A DNA stretch of 64,000 bases from Legionella feeleii (GCF_001467625.1 NZ_LNYB01000085.1:733620-797619), one strand, 5' to 3'; numbered from the stretch's first letter, positions 1-9,770 are shown. Translations and numbers: made by a program. Notes: a model not told the origin generated them from the letters alone.

Positions 1-23
1 AAACTAGCGAAATGTCAAATTTT

Positions 24-1223
24 TTATGATTTAGATGATTGATGGTTTTCCAGAATTTTAGTGGCTGTCTTTTGAGCAATAAATGCTTCCTCATCCCCTC
101 GAATGACTAAAATGGGTTTACCAGAAGTCGAGATAATATGGCATTTTTCATTCCCACAACTGGCGTTGGCTGTAGAATCTAATTTAAAATCCAAGTGCTT
201 GAGTGGCGCGACAACCAGCTCACGAATTAAAGCAGCGTTTTCACCTACGCCACCGGTAAAAATTAATGCATCCAGGGCGGCAACTTGGCTACTGTAAGCA
301 CCAATTGTTTTTTGAATGGCATAAACATACATCTGAATAGCGAGTTCTGCGGTCTTATCACCTGCTAAAGCATTTGCTATGAGTCTACGCATGTCATTTT
401 CACCCGCAATGCCTATTAGTCCACTTTGTTTATTTAAGAAGATATCAACTTGTTGGGCAGTCATCCCCCCTTGCTGCTGTAAATATAAGGGAATTGCCGG
501 ATCGATGTCTCCGCAACGTGTACCCATTATCAAACCTGCTAAAGGGGTCATTCCCATTGAGGTATCAAAGGATTGACCTTGCTTAATTAAGCAAGCACTT
601 GCACCATTCCCTAAATGCAAAGTAATAAAATTGCAGTCCTTTATTGGTTTTTGCAAATAGGTTGCTGCCTGGTTAGCAACATATTCATGATTGATACCAT
701 GGAATCCGTAACGTTTAATTTGATAACGATTCGCAATCTCTGAATTAATTGCGTATTGGCGAATATGTTGAGGCATCGTATGATGGAAGCCGCTATCAAA
801 GACGGCGATATGTTGAGCCTCTGGGAAATATTGTTGGGCGAACTCTATACCCAGAGCATTAATCGGATTATGAATTGGTGCAAGATGAGCAAGCTCTCTT
901 ATTTCTTTTAATATTTCTGGTGTGATAACCGTTGGTTCGTAATAACGCTCACCCCCATGGACAACACGATGACCAACACCTGTAATCGGGTGATCTTTAA
1001 GGTCATGGTGTAATTTGTCCGCCAATGAGTGAAATGACTCATCATGCGCTTTAAAATTTTTTTTGATGGTTTCTTTACTGTGCTTATAATGGTGCCAAAG
1101 GCATTCAGCTTCACCAATTCCTTCAATTAATCCTGATAACAGGGGAGTAACTTGCTGGTTTTCAACTTGGAATGCCTTATATTTAATAGAGGAACTTCCT
1201 GCGTTGATCGTTAAAATATACAT
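24..1223 (-). CDS. ackA: Acetate kinase
   Basis: Acetate kinase interconverts acetyl phosphate plus ADP with acetate plus ATP in the cytoplasm. The 399-residue length is typical of the family. The N-terminus carries the ASKHA phosphate-binding segment NAGSSSIKYK (residues 7-16). The acetokinase signature region with HGGERY lies near residue 90, FDSGFHHTMP near 141, and HLGNGAS near 202. The start codon overlaps the last base of the pta stop codon, so pta-ackA is one minus-strand operon and the two enzymes form the acetyl-CoA/acetate switch. Family recognition is firm. Confidence 0.97.
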   Translation of the reverse strand: MYILTINAGSSSIKYKAFQVENQQVTPLLSGLIEGIGEAECLWHHYKHSKETIKKNFKAHDESFHSLADKLHHDLKDHPITGVGHRVVHGGERYYEPTVITPEILKEIRELAHLAPIHNPINALGIEFAQQYFPEAQHIAVFDSGFHHTMPQHIRQYAINSEIANRYQIKRYGFHGINHEYVANQAATYLQKPIKDCNFITLHLGNGASACLIKQGQSFDTSMGMTPLAGLIMGTRCGDIDPAIPLYLQQQGGMTAQQVDIFLNKQSGLIGIAGENDMRRLIANALAGDKTAELAIQMYVYAIQKTIGAYSSQVAALDALIFTGGVGENAALIRELVVAPLKHLDFKLDSTANASCGNEKCHIISTSGKPILVIRGDEEAFIAQKTATKILENHQSSKS

Positions 1224-3286
1224 TATTTATCCCCTTGTGCTTGAATTGCAGTAACGAGAATAGTGTTGATAATATCTTGCGGTGTGCAGCCTCTACTTAA
1301 ATCGTTGACTGGCTTGTTTAAGCCTAACAATACCGGGCCAATTGCCAGAGCGCCACTTTCACGTTGTACTGCCTTATAAGTGTTGTTCCCCGTATTAAGA
1401 TCAGGAAAAATGAGTACAGTTGCATCACCGGCAAGTTTGGAATGAGGTAGTTTTTTTGCAGCAACCTCAGGATCGACTGCTGCATCATATTGTATAGGTC
1501 CTTCTGCTAACAAATCGGGTTGTTGTTTTTTCACAATTTCCATAGCCTTGGCTACTTTCTCCACACTTTCCCCTTTACCGGAATCACCCGAAGAATAAGA
1601 CAAAAGCGCAACCTTGGGTTCTATGCCCAAATTCTTAGCGATTTGGGCGGCCTGAGCAGTAATTTCAGCAAGTGTTTGGCTATCAGGTTCTGGATTGATA
1701 GCACAATCACCATAGATTAAAACACGTGCAGGCATGCACATAATGAAAATAGAGGATACCTTGCTGACGCCAGGTTTAGTTTTTATGATTTCCAAAGCTG
1801 GTCTGACGGTATCTGCCGTAGTATGTGCTGCTCCGGAAACCATACCATCTGCATCACCACAATAAACCATCATTGCAGCAAAATAATTAATATCAGTCAT
1901 TCGCTCAAGGGCAATAGGTAAATTAACATTTTTATGTTGACGAAGCTGGTAATATTGTTGAGCGTAGCTCTCTCTCTTTGCGGATTTTTCAATATCAATA
2001 ATTGTTGCATTTGACAAATTCAAATCCAGACGCTTGGCTAATAAATTAATCTTTTCAGTTTTACCTAAGAGCGTAATCCTAACAATATTACGTTTTAGTA
2101 AGTGATCTGCAGCAATGAGTATTCGGGCATCATCACCTTCGGGAAGAACAATATGTCGTTTTAACTGTTTTGCCCTATGAATTAATTCATAAAGAAATAC
2201 GGCTGGACTTAATTGTGGTTTAACTGATTTATCACTAAGTAATTTTGTCAAGGGTTCATGTAGATAAGGACGCATCGTTTCTATGGCTGTTTTCACTTTA
2301 TCTGGATTAGACTCACTTAAACTAAATTTTGCAGAAAACAGTGTGGTAGCAGTTTCATAGGTTTTAAGCGCTGTTAGTAAGACCGGAAAGGGGTGATCGA
2401 GGCCTGCGAGAATTTCACAAATGGCAGTTCCGGGCATTTCACCTCCGGTTAGAACAATACCGGCTATTTTAGGATAATAAGCAGATTGGTCGGCCAGCAG
2501 GGAGCCTAAAAGAATATCAATACGATCATCGGGTGTGATAATAAGCATACCGCTTCTATCCAGACGTGATTGCAAGAAATTACTGACAGTCTTGGCTGCT
2601 ATCGTAAATTGTCTTACAGGGCGGTGTAACTCGCTTTCGCCACATAAGATTTTAGCATCTAAAGTGGTCACTATATCGCGAACAGAGGGGTTAGCCAGAG
2701 ATTCAAATTCGGGAAGAATGGCTGTAAATGCCAGTTTGGGTAACTGCTTGTTAAAAAGCTCCGATGCCTCAATTTCATCAGAAGGAGACACTCGGTTAAT
2801 AATAACCCCTACAACACGTGCATGTGCTTTTTTGCTCACTTCCAGAGCAGTCTTTAGGATAGAAAGCGTATGATCTAAAGTTCTATCTTTAGCCGAAACT
2901 ACTAAGACTACATCGCAATTTAGCTGATGTGCGAGTGTTAAATTAAACTGATATTCAAAAACATCATTGTCACTTTCAAAATCACTGCCCTCAAAATAAA
3001 TCAAATCATCCTGGTTTTGAGTTTTGGTTGCTTCTAATACCGCTGAAAGTAAATCTTCAGGTTGGGTGCGCATAAGAGCAATGGCTTTGTTTACATCCAT
3101 GATCGGTGTCAGAGACTGTCCTGCTACTGCTTGTAGTAATGGAATTTGCGATTCATCTGACTCCGAAAATAACTTAAAACATTGGATAGAGTTTTGCTGT
3201 TCTTTAAGCGCTGATAAAAAACCCAACGATACAAACGATTTTCCTGGTCGCTTTTCTATGCCAGTTAAGTAAATTTTTTTGTGCAT
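1223..3286 (-). CDS. pta: Phosphate acetyltransferase (long form)
   Basis: Phosphate acetyltransferase converts acetyl-CoA plus phosphate to acetyl phosphate and CoA. At 687 residues this is the long, three-part form. It has an N-terminal nucleotide-binding-like region opening with YLTGIEKRPGKSFVSLG, a middle DRTGG-type domain (about 210-330), and a C-terminal catalytic PTA domain (about 370-685) with HIVLPEGDDARI, VSGAAHTTADTVRPAL and FPDLNTGNNTYKA. The P-loop-like N-terminal stretch reads KRPGKS rather than a canonical GxxxxGK[ST]. It is the first gene of the pta-ackA operon. The start gives a full-length N-terminus. Confidence 0.97.
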   Translation of the reverse strand: MHKKIYLTGIEKRPGKSFVSLGFLSALKEQQNSIQCFKLFSESDESQIPLLQAVAGQSLTPIMDVNKAIALMRTQPEDLLSAVLEATKTQNQDDLIYFEGSDFESDNDVFEYQFNLTLAHQLNCDVVLVVSAKDRTLDHTLSILKTALEVSKKAHARVVGVIINRVSPSDEIEASELFNKQLPKLAFTAILPEFESLANPSVRDIVTTLDAKILCGESELHRPVRQFTIAAKTVSNFLQSRLDRSGMLIITPDDRIDILLGSLLADQSAYYPKIAGIVLTGGEMPGTAICEILAGLDHPFPVLLTALKTYETATTLFSAKFSLSESNPDKVKTAIETMRPYLHEPLTKLLSDKSVKPQLSPAVFLYELIHRAKQLKRHIVLPEGDDARILIAADHLLKRNIVRITLLGKTEKINLLAKRLDLNLSNATIIDIEKSAKRESYAQQYYQLRQHKNVNLPIALERMTDINYFAAMMVYCGDADGMVSGAAHTTADTVRPALEIIKTKPGVSKVSSIFIMCMPARVLIYGDCAINPEPDSQTLAEITAQAAQIAKNLGIEPKVALLSYSSGDSGKGESVEKVAKAMEIVKKQQPDLLAEGPIQYDAAVDPEVAAKKLPHSKLAGDATVLIFPDLNTGNNTYKAVQRESGALAIGPVLLGLNKPVNDLSRGCTPQDIINTILVTAIQAQGDK

Positions 3287-3375
3287 GGTTAAACCTCAAA
3301 CACGTTGATTATTAACTACAGGGATCAAATCTAAAGAGCGATCGAAGCAGCAAAACTATTGTTCTAAGTCTTGTA

Positions 3376-3457
3376 TTGTAAAGAAATTGTAGAGTTTTGT
3401 ATAAAAAATATTGCAATAAAACTTCAATTTGTAAAGAAATTGCAGGTTTTTGTAATA
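3376..3457. repeat. Short direct repeat upstream of the POT transporter
   Basis: Two near-identical copies beginning TTGTAAAGAAATTG occur at about 3376-3404 and 3429-3457, followed by similar T-rich segments (AGAGTTTTGTATAA and CAGGTTTTTGTAATAA). The offset is 53 bases. They lie between the divergent pta and transporter genes and could be duplicated regulatory sites. No function is shown by the sequence. Confidence 0.5.
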
Positions 3458-3546
3458 ACTTTATTTGATCGGTCTTTTTCGCATAGACAGCTAAAAATTG
3501 CCATGTCATATTCGAGGTGAATGTAGCTAGCAGAGGAGGGCATCCA

Positions 3547-5082
3547 ATGTTAAGAGTAGCTAACAAAAAAATAGTTTGGAATAGGTTGCCGCAAGGAGTA
3601 GTTCCCCTGTTTTTCATTCAAGTTTTTGCGACCTTGAGTTTTAGTGTGCTTTATTCGACGCTAGTTTTGTTTATGACTGGTAAACTTGGTTTATCCATTA
3701 AATTAGCTAATAGCGTTACAGGTATATTTGTTGCCCTGAACTTTACTTTACACCTATTGGGTGGTTATTGCGGTGGGAGATTTTTCTCAAATCGAGCGCT
3801 GTTTTGTTTTAGTATGTTTGCGCAAATTGTTGGCTGTATTCTATTAGCCAGTATCAATGCAGCTTACCTTTATTATGGTTTAGCCACTTTTCTAATTGGC
3901 TGTGGTCTTAACGTTGCTTGCGTTAACTGTATGCTGACACAACGTTTTAAACCCCAAGATCAACGCCGTGAAACCGTTTTTTTGTGGAATTATGCAGGAA
4001 TGAATATTGGTTTCTTTATCGGGTTTAGTTTAAGCGGTTATTTTCAATTATCACAAAATTATCAACGCTTATTTTTATTGAGCAGTTTGGGTAACTTGGT
4101 TGCTCTTTTTATTTGCTTATACTGTTGGCACAGTTTAGCTGATCATGAAACTGTTTATTCGCGTCTTTCTAGACAAAAGCAACGACAAGCTTCTTTTATT
4201 GGCATATTGGTTATTCTTTGCTTGCCTTTGCTTCTCAGCCAATTGATCCATTCTGTCAATTGGGCAAATAAGTTGGTTTTGTTTACTGGTGGATTGATGT
4301 TAGCTGTTGCTTGTTGGCTCGCATTCCAGCAAAATGTTATGGATGCACAAAAAAAGATGCTCGCTTTTGTAGTGTTGATGTTAGTGAGTACGGTGTTTTG
4401 GATGTTGTATCAGACCGGGCCTATGGGTTTAACCTATTTTATCGATAACAATGTTGATCGTAATTGGCTGATGATGACCATCCCTCCACAATGGTTTCAG
4501 AATATCAATACGTTAAGCATTGTTATCGGTGGGCCATTATTAAGTTCATTATTGAACCATCTGCGTTCGCGTGGCATACCTATCAATGTTCCTGCACAAT
4601 TTGCCTGGGCCTTATTGTTAATTAGTTTAGCTTTTATAATACTCCCTGTAGGGATAATCAGTGCAAATTCGGTTGGATTGGTTGCCCCGGGATGGATCTT
4701 TCTCAGCTTTATTCTCCAAAGTGCCGGGGAATTGCTTATTGCCCCTATTGGTTATGCGATGGTTGGCGCGCTGATACCTAACTCTTTACAAGGCGTGATG
4801 ATGGGCATGTGGATGTTGAGCACCGGTGTAGGGGCAATCTTATCAAGCTATAGTTCTAATTGGATGATAGGCGGGCAAGACAGTATTTCACCTGTACTCA
4901 CTAATTCCAGTTATAGTCGTGTATTTTTAGAGCTAGGCTTAATTGCTCTAGTTGCAGCTTTGTTATTGTTTATTCTAAGACCACGGCTGTGCAAATGGAT
5001 TGAAAATATGCAATCCGAAGTAATTAATGAAGGAAATGCAGCGGTAGTTAACGACTCTGTTATAATCACTCCCACGCGTTAA
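3547..5082 (+). CDS. POT/MFS-family transporter (peptide transporter-like)
   Basis: This is an integral inner-membrane transporter of about 511 residues with roughly 12-14 hydrophobic segments. The TM2-TM3 loop reads LGGYCGGRFFSNR, resembling the GGxxADRxxG motif of proton-dependent oligopeptide transporters but lacking the ADR core. A later segment, SAGELLIAPIGYAMVGALIP, matches the conserved SxxELxxxPxGL region of POT proteins. I chose the ATG at 3547 because AGAGGAGGG (3532-3540) sits at ideal spacing. A GTG at 3517 in the same frame has no ribosome site. The substrate is unknown; di-/tripeptides are the family default. Confidence 0.85.
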   Translation: MLRVANKKIVWNRLPQGVVPLFFIQVFATLSFSVLYSTLVLFMTGKLGLSIKLANSVTGIFVALNFTLHLLGGYCGGRFFSNRALFCFSMFAQIVGCILLASINAAYLYYGLATFLIGCGLNVACVNCMLTQRFKPQDQRRETVFLWNYAGMNIGFFIGFSLSGYFQLSQNYQRLFLLSSLGNLVALFICLYCWHSLADHETVYSRLSRQKQRQASFIGILVILCLPLLLSQLIHSVNWANKLVLFTGGLMLAVACWLAFQQNVMDAQKKMLAFVVLMLVSTVFWMLYQTGPMGLTYFIDNNVDRNWLMMTIPPQWFQNINTLSIVIGGPLLSSLLNHLRSRGIPINVPAQFAWALLLISLAFIILPVGIISANSVGLVAPGWIFLSFILQSAGELLIAPIGYAMVGALIPNSLQGVMMGMWMLSTGVGAILSSYSSNWMIGGQDSISPVLTNSSYSRVFLELGLIALVAALLLFILRPRLCKWIENMQSEVINEGNAAVVNDSVIITPTR

Positions 5083-5124
5083 TTTTCGGCATAGCTTGGC
5101 TTTGTTACGAAATCATTCTAGTGT

Positions 5125-7143
5125 GTGCTTGTGAGTAATCCTTTTATCCCAATTGAAACGGCAGATTTAATGTGGTGCGATGGTTTGCCGTTTTCTACCC
5201 GATTTAATGACATTTATTTTTCTAATGAAAATGGTTTGTTAGAAGCGGAACATGTTTTTATTACTGCGAACAACCTCATAGAGCGCTGGCAACGTTTAGC
5301 CACTGAGGGAAGTGGTTCTTTTGCAATTGCAGAAACAGGTTTTGGTAGTGGCCTTAATTTTTTATTAACTTGGTCGCTGTGGCTTAAATATGCTCCTCAG
5401 CAAGCTCGCTTGCATTTTATCAGTTGTGAGAAATTCCCTTTGCGGCGAGAGGAGCTTGCTCGTTGTTTAGCTTTATGGCCGCAATTAAAGAACTTAGCAT
5501 TGGTTTTACAGGCAGATTATCCCATTTTAACGCCAGGTTTTCATCATCTACAGTTTGAAAATGGCAGAGTCAATTTAACGTTGATGCTTGGAGATGCTAG
5601 CCAGTGTTTTCATCAACTTTTAGTCTGTGGGGATGTTAAACTTGAAGCAGAATTAAGGGCAAATCATATTGATGCCTGGTTTTTGGATGGTTTTGCACCG
5701 GCAAAAAACCAGCAGATGTGGAGTGAAGATCTTTTTCAGATAATAGGGCAATTATCTAAACCAGGAACAACGCTTGCTACCTTTTCTGCTGCAGGTGTTG
5801 TTAGAAAAAATTTGCAAGCGGTTGGTTTTGAGGTCAAGAAAATCAAAGGCTTTGGCCAAAAACGTGAAATGGTTGTTGCTACATTTAAAAAAGCAGAGTT
5901 CGCCTCTTCTCCAAGAGCTCGGGTTACACCTTGGCAAAGCGATATTCCCAGAGTTGTCAATGAGAAGAAAGCCATTGTTTTAGGTGCAGGATTAGCTGGG
6001 TGCTATCTCGCTCAAGCTTTGGCGAAACGAGGCTGGCAAGTTACTCTAATTGATGCTCAGAGTGAAGTGGGTAATGGTGCATCAGGGAATACCCAGGCAG
6101 TTTTATACCCAAAATTATCTGCTTATCGCTCACCTTTAACTCTATTTATGCTAAACGCTTTTCTTTTTGCTCATCGCATTTATAGCCAATTACTTCGTAA
6201 ACATGATATTGGTAAATTGTCGGGGATTCTGCAACTCGCCTTTAATGATAGAGAGCAGGCTTCACAGCTTAGTTTAGAGAAATGGTTGGCTGCTTATCCT
6301 GAATTGGGTGTTCTTGTAGATCAAGAGTGTGCTACGGAAGTTGCTGGTATTCACTTAAATACGGGTGGTTTGTTTATCCCTCACTCTGGATGGTTAGATT
6401 CACGCGCATTATGTAAAATATTTTCTCAAGAGGAAGGGATCAATTGGATTCCAGACACAGCAATAAGAGAATTGGTCTTTAGAAATGAGCAATGGCATGT
6501 AGCAGGGCATCAGGCTGAAGTATTAATCATTGCGAACGGTAATCAAGCGAATCAATTTAGCCAAACATCTTTTCTACCACTGAAATCAATTCGTGGTCAA
6601 ATGACAATGATCAGATCGAACCTCCATAGTGAAAAATTAAAAATACCCTTGTGCGGCGATGGCCATGTTTTACCAGCAAATAAAGGTATGCATGCCATTG
6701 GAGCAACTTATCATTTAGACGCTACTAAACAAACTTGCTATGAAGATGATAATAAGAGCAATCTGGCAAGGTTGGAAAGAATCCCTGCAGAAGTAGTTTG
6801 GTCTGGTGCAGTGAGTGACAATTGGGCTGGTGTGAGAGCAGCTACTACTGATTATTTACCTTTGGTCGGTCCTGTGCCTGATGAGCAGCTTTTTAGAGCG
6901 CGCTTTGCTGATTTAGCAACGAATGCTAAGCGTTGGTTGCCTACTCCCGGTGTTTTTCATCCCGGTTTATTTCTGTGTGCCGGTTTTGGTTCGCGGGGGC
7001 TAACCACTGTTCCACTTAGCGCTGAATGGTTAGCATCACTGATTAACAATGAACCCTGGTTTCTTCCTCGTACCTTAGTACAATCGTTATCGCCAGCCCG
7101 TTTTTTACGTAAAGAGTTAACAAAAAATTTGCATCAAGATTAA
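5125..7143 (+). CDS. mnmC: Bifunctional tRNA 5-methylaminomethyl-2-thiouridine enzyme
   Basis: MnmC completes the mnm5s2U34 modification in tRNA. Its C-terminal FAD domain removes the carboxymethyl group from cmnm5s2U, and its N-terminal domain methylates nm5s2U with SAM. The N-terminal methyltransferase (about 1-250) has the SAM motif AETGFGSGLNFLLT and WFLDGFAPAKNQQMW. The FAD oxidoreductase domain begins at VLGAGLAGCYLAQAL (about 287) and runs to the end, with CAGFGSRGLTTVPL near the C-terminus. The 672-residue length matches the fused form. It starts with GTG at 5125 or GTG at 5131; no strong ribosome site separates them. Confidence 0.95.
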   Translation: MLVSNPFIPIETADLMWCDGLPFSTRFNDIYFSNENGLLEAEHVFITANNLIERWQRLATEGSGSFAIAETGFGSGLNFLLTWSLWLKYAPQQARLHFISCEKFPLRREELARCLALWPQLKNLALVLQADYPILTPGFHHLQFENGRVNLTLMLGDASQCFHQLLVCGDVKLEAELRANHIDAWFLDGFAPAKNQQMWSEDLFQIIGQLSKPGTTLATFSAAGVVRKNLQAVGFEVKKIKGFGQKREMVVATFKKAEFASSPRARVTPWQSDIPRVVNEKKAIVLGAGLAGCYLAQALAKRGWQVTLIDAQSEVGNGASGNTQAVLYPKLSAYRSPLTLFMLNAFLFAHRIYSQLLRKHDIGKLSGILQLAFNDREQASQLSLEKWLAAYPELGVLVDQECATEVAGIHLNTGGLFIPHSGWLDSRALCKIFSQEEGINWIPDTAIRELVFRNEQWHVAGHQAEVLIIANGNQANQFSQTSFLPLKSIRGQMTMIRSNLHSEKLKIPLCGDGHVLPANKGMHAIGATYHLDATKQTCYEDDNKSNLARLERIPAEVVWSGAVSDNWAGVRAATTDYLPLVGPVPDEQLFRARFADLATNAKRWLPTPGVFHPGLFLCAGFGSRGLTTVPLSAEWLASLINNEPWFLPRTLVQSLSPARFLRKELTKNLHQD

Positions 7144-7265
7144 GATTCATTTTATGGCCTATACTTTTACAGTATGGGCAAAGGAATTGGTCAAAATTAT
7201 CAAGCAACTTGTAAGATAGGAATTTTGAACTATAACTTTATATCAATAATTAATCAGGAGTAGCC

Positions 7266-7520
7266 ATGAAGGCAAAAGTAATTGTCTACACGGAGCAGAA
7301 AGAGGGTAATGAAAATTTTGAATTAATGGCTGGTCATCTGTCTTTAGTGATGAGTATACTGAATAGAATGGATTCAACTCAGTTAACACAAGATTTACTT
7401 ATGCATTTAACTGAATCTTCTCATTTTCTAAGGGAAAGTCTCGACTTGGCTGACAATCAATCCAGGCAGGTCACGAAACAAGCATCTATTCAACCAGCGA
7501 TTCTACAAGCGCGACATTAA
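7266..7520 (+). CDS. Small conserved-looking protein of unknown function
   Basis: This is an 84-residue protein with no signal peptide or membrane segment. The sequence is helical in character and begins MKAKVIVYTEQKEGNENFEL. An AGGAG ribosome site sits at 7257-7261, five bases before the ATG, which supports it as a real gene. A strong hairpin follows immediately (7529-7576). I do not recognise a family; it stands alone between mnmC and a PhzF-like gene. Confidence 0.7.
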   Translation: MKAKVIVYTEQKEGNENFELMAGHLSLVMSILNRMDSTQLTQDLLMHLTESSHFLRESLDLADNQSRQVTKQASIQPAILQARH

Positions 7521-7528
7521 AACTGCTA

Positions 7529-7576
7529 TATGCTTTGCTTTTTTTCTTCCTAAAGAAAGCAAAAAAACAAAGCATA
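7529..7576 (+). terminator. Hairpin after the 84-residue gene
   Basis: Inverted repeat with outer arms TATGCTTTG (7529-7537) and CAAAGCATA (7568-7576). The T-rich left interior and A-rich right interior (CTTTTTTTCTT / AAGCAAAAAAA) allow further pairing. It lies nine bases after the stop codon and is probably a transcription terminator. The rest of 7577-7841 shows no gene; it presumably carries the promoter of the next gene. Confidence 0.6.
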
Positions 7577-7841
7577 TTTATTAATCAATCAAATAAGCAA
7601 TTGCTCAAGCTGCTAGTGACAGTTTAATCTTCCCTGTTTTTTTTTGACCCTGTTAACATATCTTTTTCAAAGAGTATGAAATAAGCGAAGAAGAGATTTT
7701 TTAACAATGAGCTGCATTAGTGATTGATTAGACTTAGATCAAAAAAACAGATAAGTAACCAGGGGAGAAGTGAGAGTATTGCTTCTCTGGCATGAGATCG
7801 TTACTCTTCGAACCCACATACGTTAGTCAATGGGGTAATCC

Positions 7842-8627
7842 GTGAACAGCATTGAAATTTTTCAAATTGATTCTTTTACTGATAAAATTTTTCACGGTAA
7901 CCCCGCTGCAGTATGTCTGCTCAATGATTGGCTCAATGATGAATTGATGCAGGCAATTGCTGTTGAAAATAATCTTTCGGAAACCGCTTTTATTATTGAG
8001 GATAAAAGCGGTTTTCATATCCGTTGGTTTACACCGAGGGGGGAAATTAGTCTTTGTGGCCATGCTACTTTAGCCGCAGGTTTTGTTTTACATGAGCTAG
8101 GTAAATGTTCTAAAGATACGGTTCATTTTTCGAGTCCAAGTGGACTTCTTTCTGTGAGAAAAAAAAGAGGGTGCTATACCCTCGATTTTCCTCGATTAAA
8201 TTTTCAATTGAGTGAGAGGCCGGAACCAATTGCAGCCTTAATTGATAAACCTTATGTGGATGTTTTTGAAAGTGACTTGGATTACTTAATTTTACTTGCA
8301 GACGAAAATGAAGTGTTGCATGCTCAGGTAGACCTTAATGCTTTAGTCAAATTACCTAAACGTGGATTAATTCTGACATCTCATTGCAGTGATGCAGATT
8401 TTTATTCACGCTGTTTTTACCCAAAGCACAATATCGCAGAGGATCCGGTCACAGGTTCAGCTCATTGTGTTCTTGGACCTTTTTGGGCTGAGCGCCTCAA
8501 TAAGAAGATCTTGCATGCTATCCAGGGTTCTTTCCGCAAAGGGGAGCTCACTTGTGAAATCCATGACGGGCGGGTTCATATTTCAGGTCATTGCACATGG
8601 TATTCAAAAGGGTATTTGGTTATTTAA
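7842..8627 (+). CDS. PhzF-family isomerase-like protein
   Basis: This 261-residue protein matches the PhzF/diaminopimelate-epimerase-like fold. The N-terminus reads IEIFQIDSFTDKIFHGNPAAVCLL, with the family GNPAAV motif. The conserved catalytic glutamate region is NNLSETAFI (about residue 45). The second half has FYPKHNIAEDPVTGSAHCVLGPFW, the classic EDPVTGSAH motif. The natural substrate of most such homologues is unknown. It starts with GTG at 7842 after a weak GGGG site. It converges on the DUF2490 gene with nine bases between. Confidence 0.92.
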   Translation: MNSIEIFQIDSFTDKIFHGNPAAVCLLNDWLNDELMQAIAVENNLSETAFIIEDKSGFHIRWFTPRGEISLCGHATLAAGFVLHELGKCSKDTVHFSSPSGLLSVRKKRGCYTLDFPRLNFQLSERPEPIAALIDKPYVDVFESDLDYLILLADENEVLHAQVDLNALVKLPKRGLILTSHCSDADFYSRCFYPKHNIAEDPVTGSAHCVLGPFWAERLNKKILHAIQGSFRKGELTCEIHDGRVHISGHCTWYSKGYLVI

Positions 8628-8636
8628 TTATAAGTC

Positions 8637-9314
8637 TTAGCCTCCAGGAAGATGAATTTGTACATTAAAGGTAACAACATGTCCCATTTGGATTGGTGTT
8701 GAAAAAATTACCTGATTGAGATAGCCTGCACCAACGTTCAACCATTTTGACGCTTGTTGATCAAGACCAATCGATAATCGATTTTGATCAATGGTTTTAG
8801 TGGAAAGCCAGGCTGGCCGGTTAAAGTTGATAAAGAACTCATTTGAACCAACAAGGCTAATATTGGTTGTAATAGGGTGGCTAATAAGAATGCGCTCTCT
8901 AAATCGATAACCCCATTGATCAGAGCCTTTGCTTTTGCGTTGTTCAATGCGTGATCTAAAGGAAATTTTATTGGAGTTCAGTGTTTCATTGTAAATAACA
9001 TCTTGCCATAAGCGAAACTCCTGATTTTTGGTATCTTCATCTTGTGCAGTGGAGAGCCAACCTGTCCCTAACCAAAAAGCCCATTGTGAGGAAGCATTAT
9101 AACCGCCGCTAAATCGCGACAGGAATTGTTCAAGTACTCTAGGATCGTTAACAAGGCGCACTTGTGGTTCAATTTGATAGGAAAATTTGCCAATATTCGT
9201 ATTTAGGCCAAGAATTGACCAGAATTTCTCTGTGGTTTGCATAGCTGGCGAAGTGGGAGAAAAAAAAGCTAGACCCGATATAAGCAGTAAATAAAGAAAG
9301 CGTGAGAGATTCAT
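8637..9314 (-). CDS. DUF2490 outer-membrane-like beta-barrel protein
   Basis: The protein begins with a signal peptide (MNLSRFLYLLLISGLAFF, cleavage probably near SPA-M). It continues as alternating beta-strand sequence with many aromatic and charged residues (for example FRSRIEQRK, YRFRERILI, SHPITTNISLVGSNEFFINF), as in the DUF2490 family. Its function is unknown; the pattern suggests a small outer-membrane barrel or periplasmic beta protein. I chose the ATG at 9314 because the signal peptide begins there. An in-frame ATG at 9341 adds nine residues; neither start has a convincing ribosome site. Confidence 0.82.
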   Translation of the reverse strand: MNLSRFLYLLLISGLAFFSPTSPAMQTTEKFWSILGLNTNIGKFSYQIEPQVRLVNDPRVLEQFLSRFSGGYNASSQWAFWLGTGWLSTAQDEDTKNQEFRLWQDVIYNETLNSNKISFRSRIEQRKSKGSDQWGYRFRERILISHPITTNISLVGSNEFFINFNRPAWLSTKTIDQNRLSIGLDQQASKWLNVGAGYLNQVIFSTPIQMGHVVTFNVQIHLPGG

Positions 9315-9517
9315 TGGGTTGTAGAGTACCTTGTCGTTCATGCCTTTATTTAGGGTTTATTGCCAGAGCCTACTTTGCTTAACTTAACAAAAAATTTATT
9401 AAAAGCACATGGCAGGACCGAGATAATTGTTCTAAGCTGAAAAAGCTGACGTTTTAGACAGACACTAGGGGTGCTGTTATTTCATAAGCGTACCCCCTCA
9501 AAATAAGGATAGTTATT

Positions 9518-9763
9518 ATGGACACATGGAACAGTGTAATTTTTATGAAAACCAACAAACCCTGGTCTGATTTAAGCACAATGGCCAAATGGGATGGTGT
9601 AGAAAAAATGTGGTCCACTACAGGGGAGTGGGACTGGTGTATCAAGCTGGATATGAAAAATTCTTCTCCTGAAAAAACAGAAGCCTTCGTTGCGCGTATG
9701 CGTGATGGCCATTGGGCAACTGAAACCAAAACAAATTGGTGGAAAGAAGTATCTGCAAAATAA
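9518..9763 (+). CDS. Small tryptophan-rich protein of unknown function
   Basis: This 81-residue protein contains nine tryptophans, including GEWDW and NWW. The pattern (VIFMKTNKPWSDLSTMAKWDGVEKMW, then WDWCIKLDM, then VARMRDGHWATETKTNWW) loosely resembles the alpha/beta RAM ligand-binding domain of Lrp/AsnC regulators without a DNA-binding part. That assignment is inference only. AAGGAT lies about six bases upstream of the ATG. A GC-rich hairpin follows the stop, so it is probably a one-gene unit. Confidence 0.75.
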   Translation: MDTWNSVIFMKTNKPWSDLSTMAKWDGVEKMWSTTGEWDWCIKLDMKNSSPEKTEAFVARMRDGHWATETKTNWWKEVSAK

Positions 9764-9770
9764 TCGTTTG

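Noticed and set aside
3517..3546. GTG start at 3517 for the POT transporter
   Set aside because: AGAGGAGGG at 3532-3540 lies inside that extension and is ideally spaced for the ATG at 3547.
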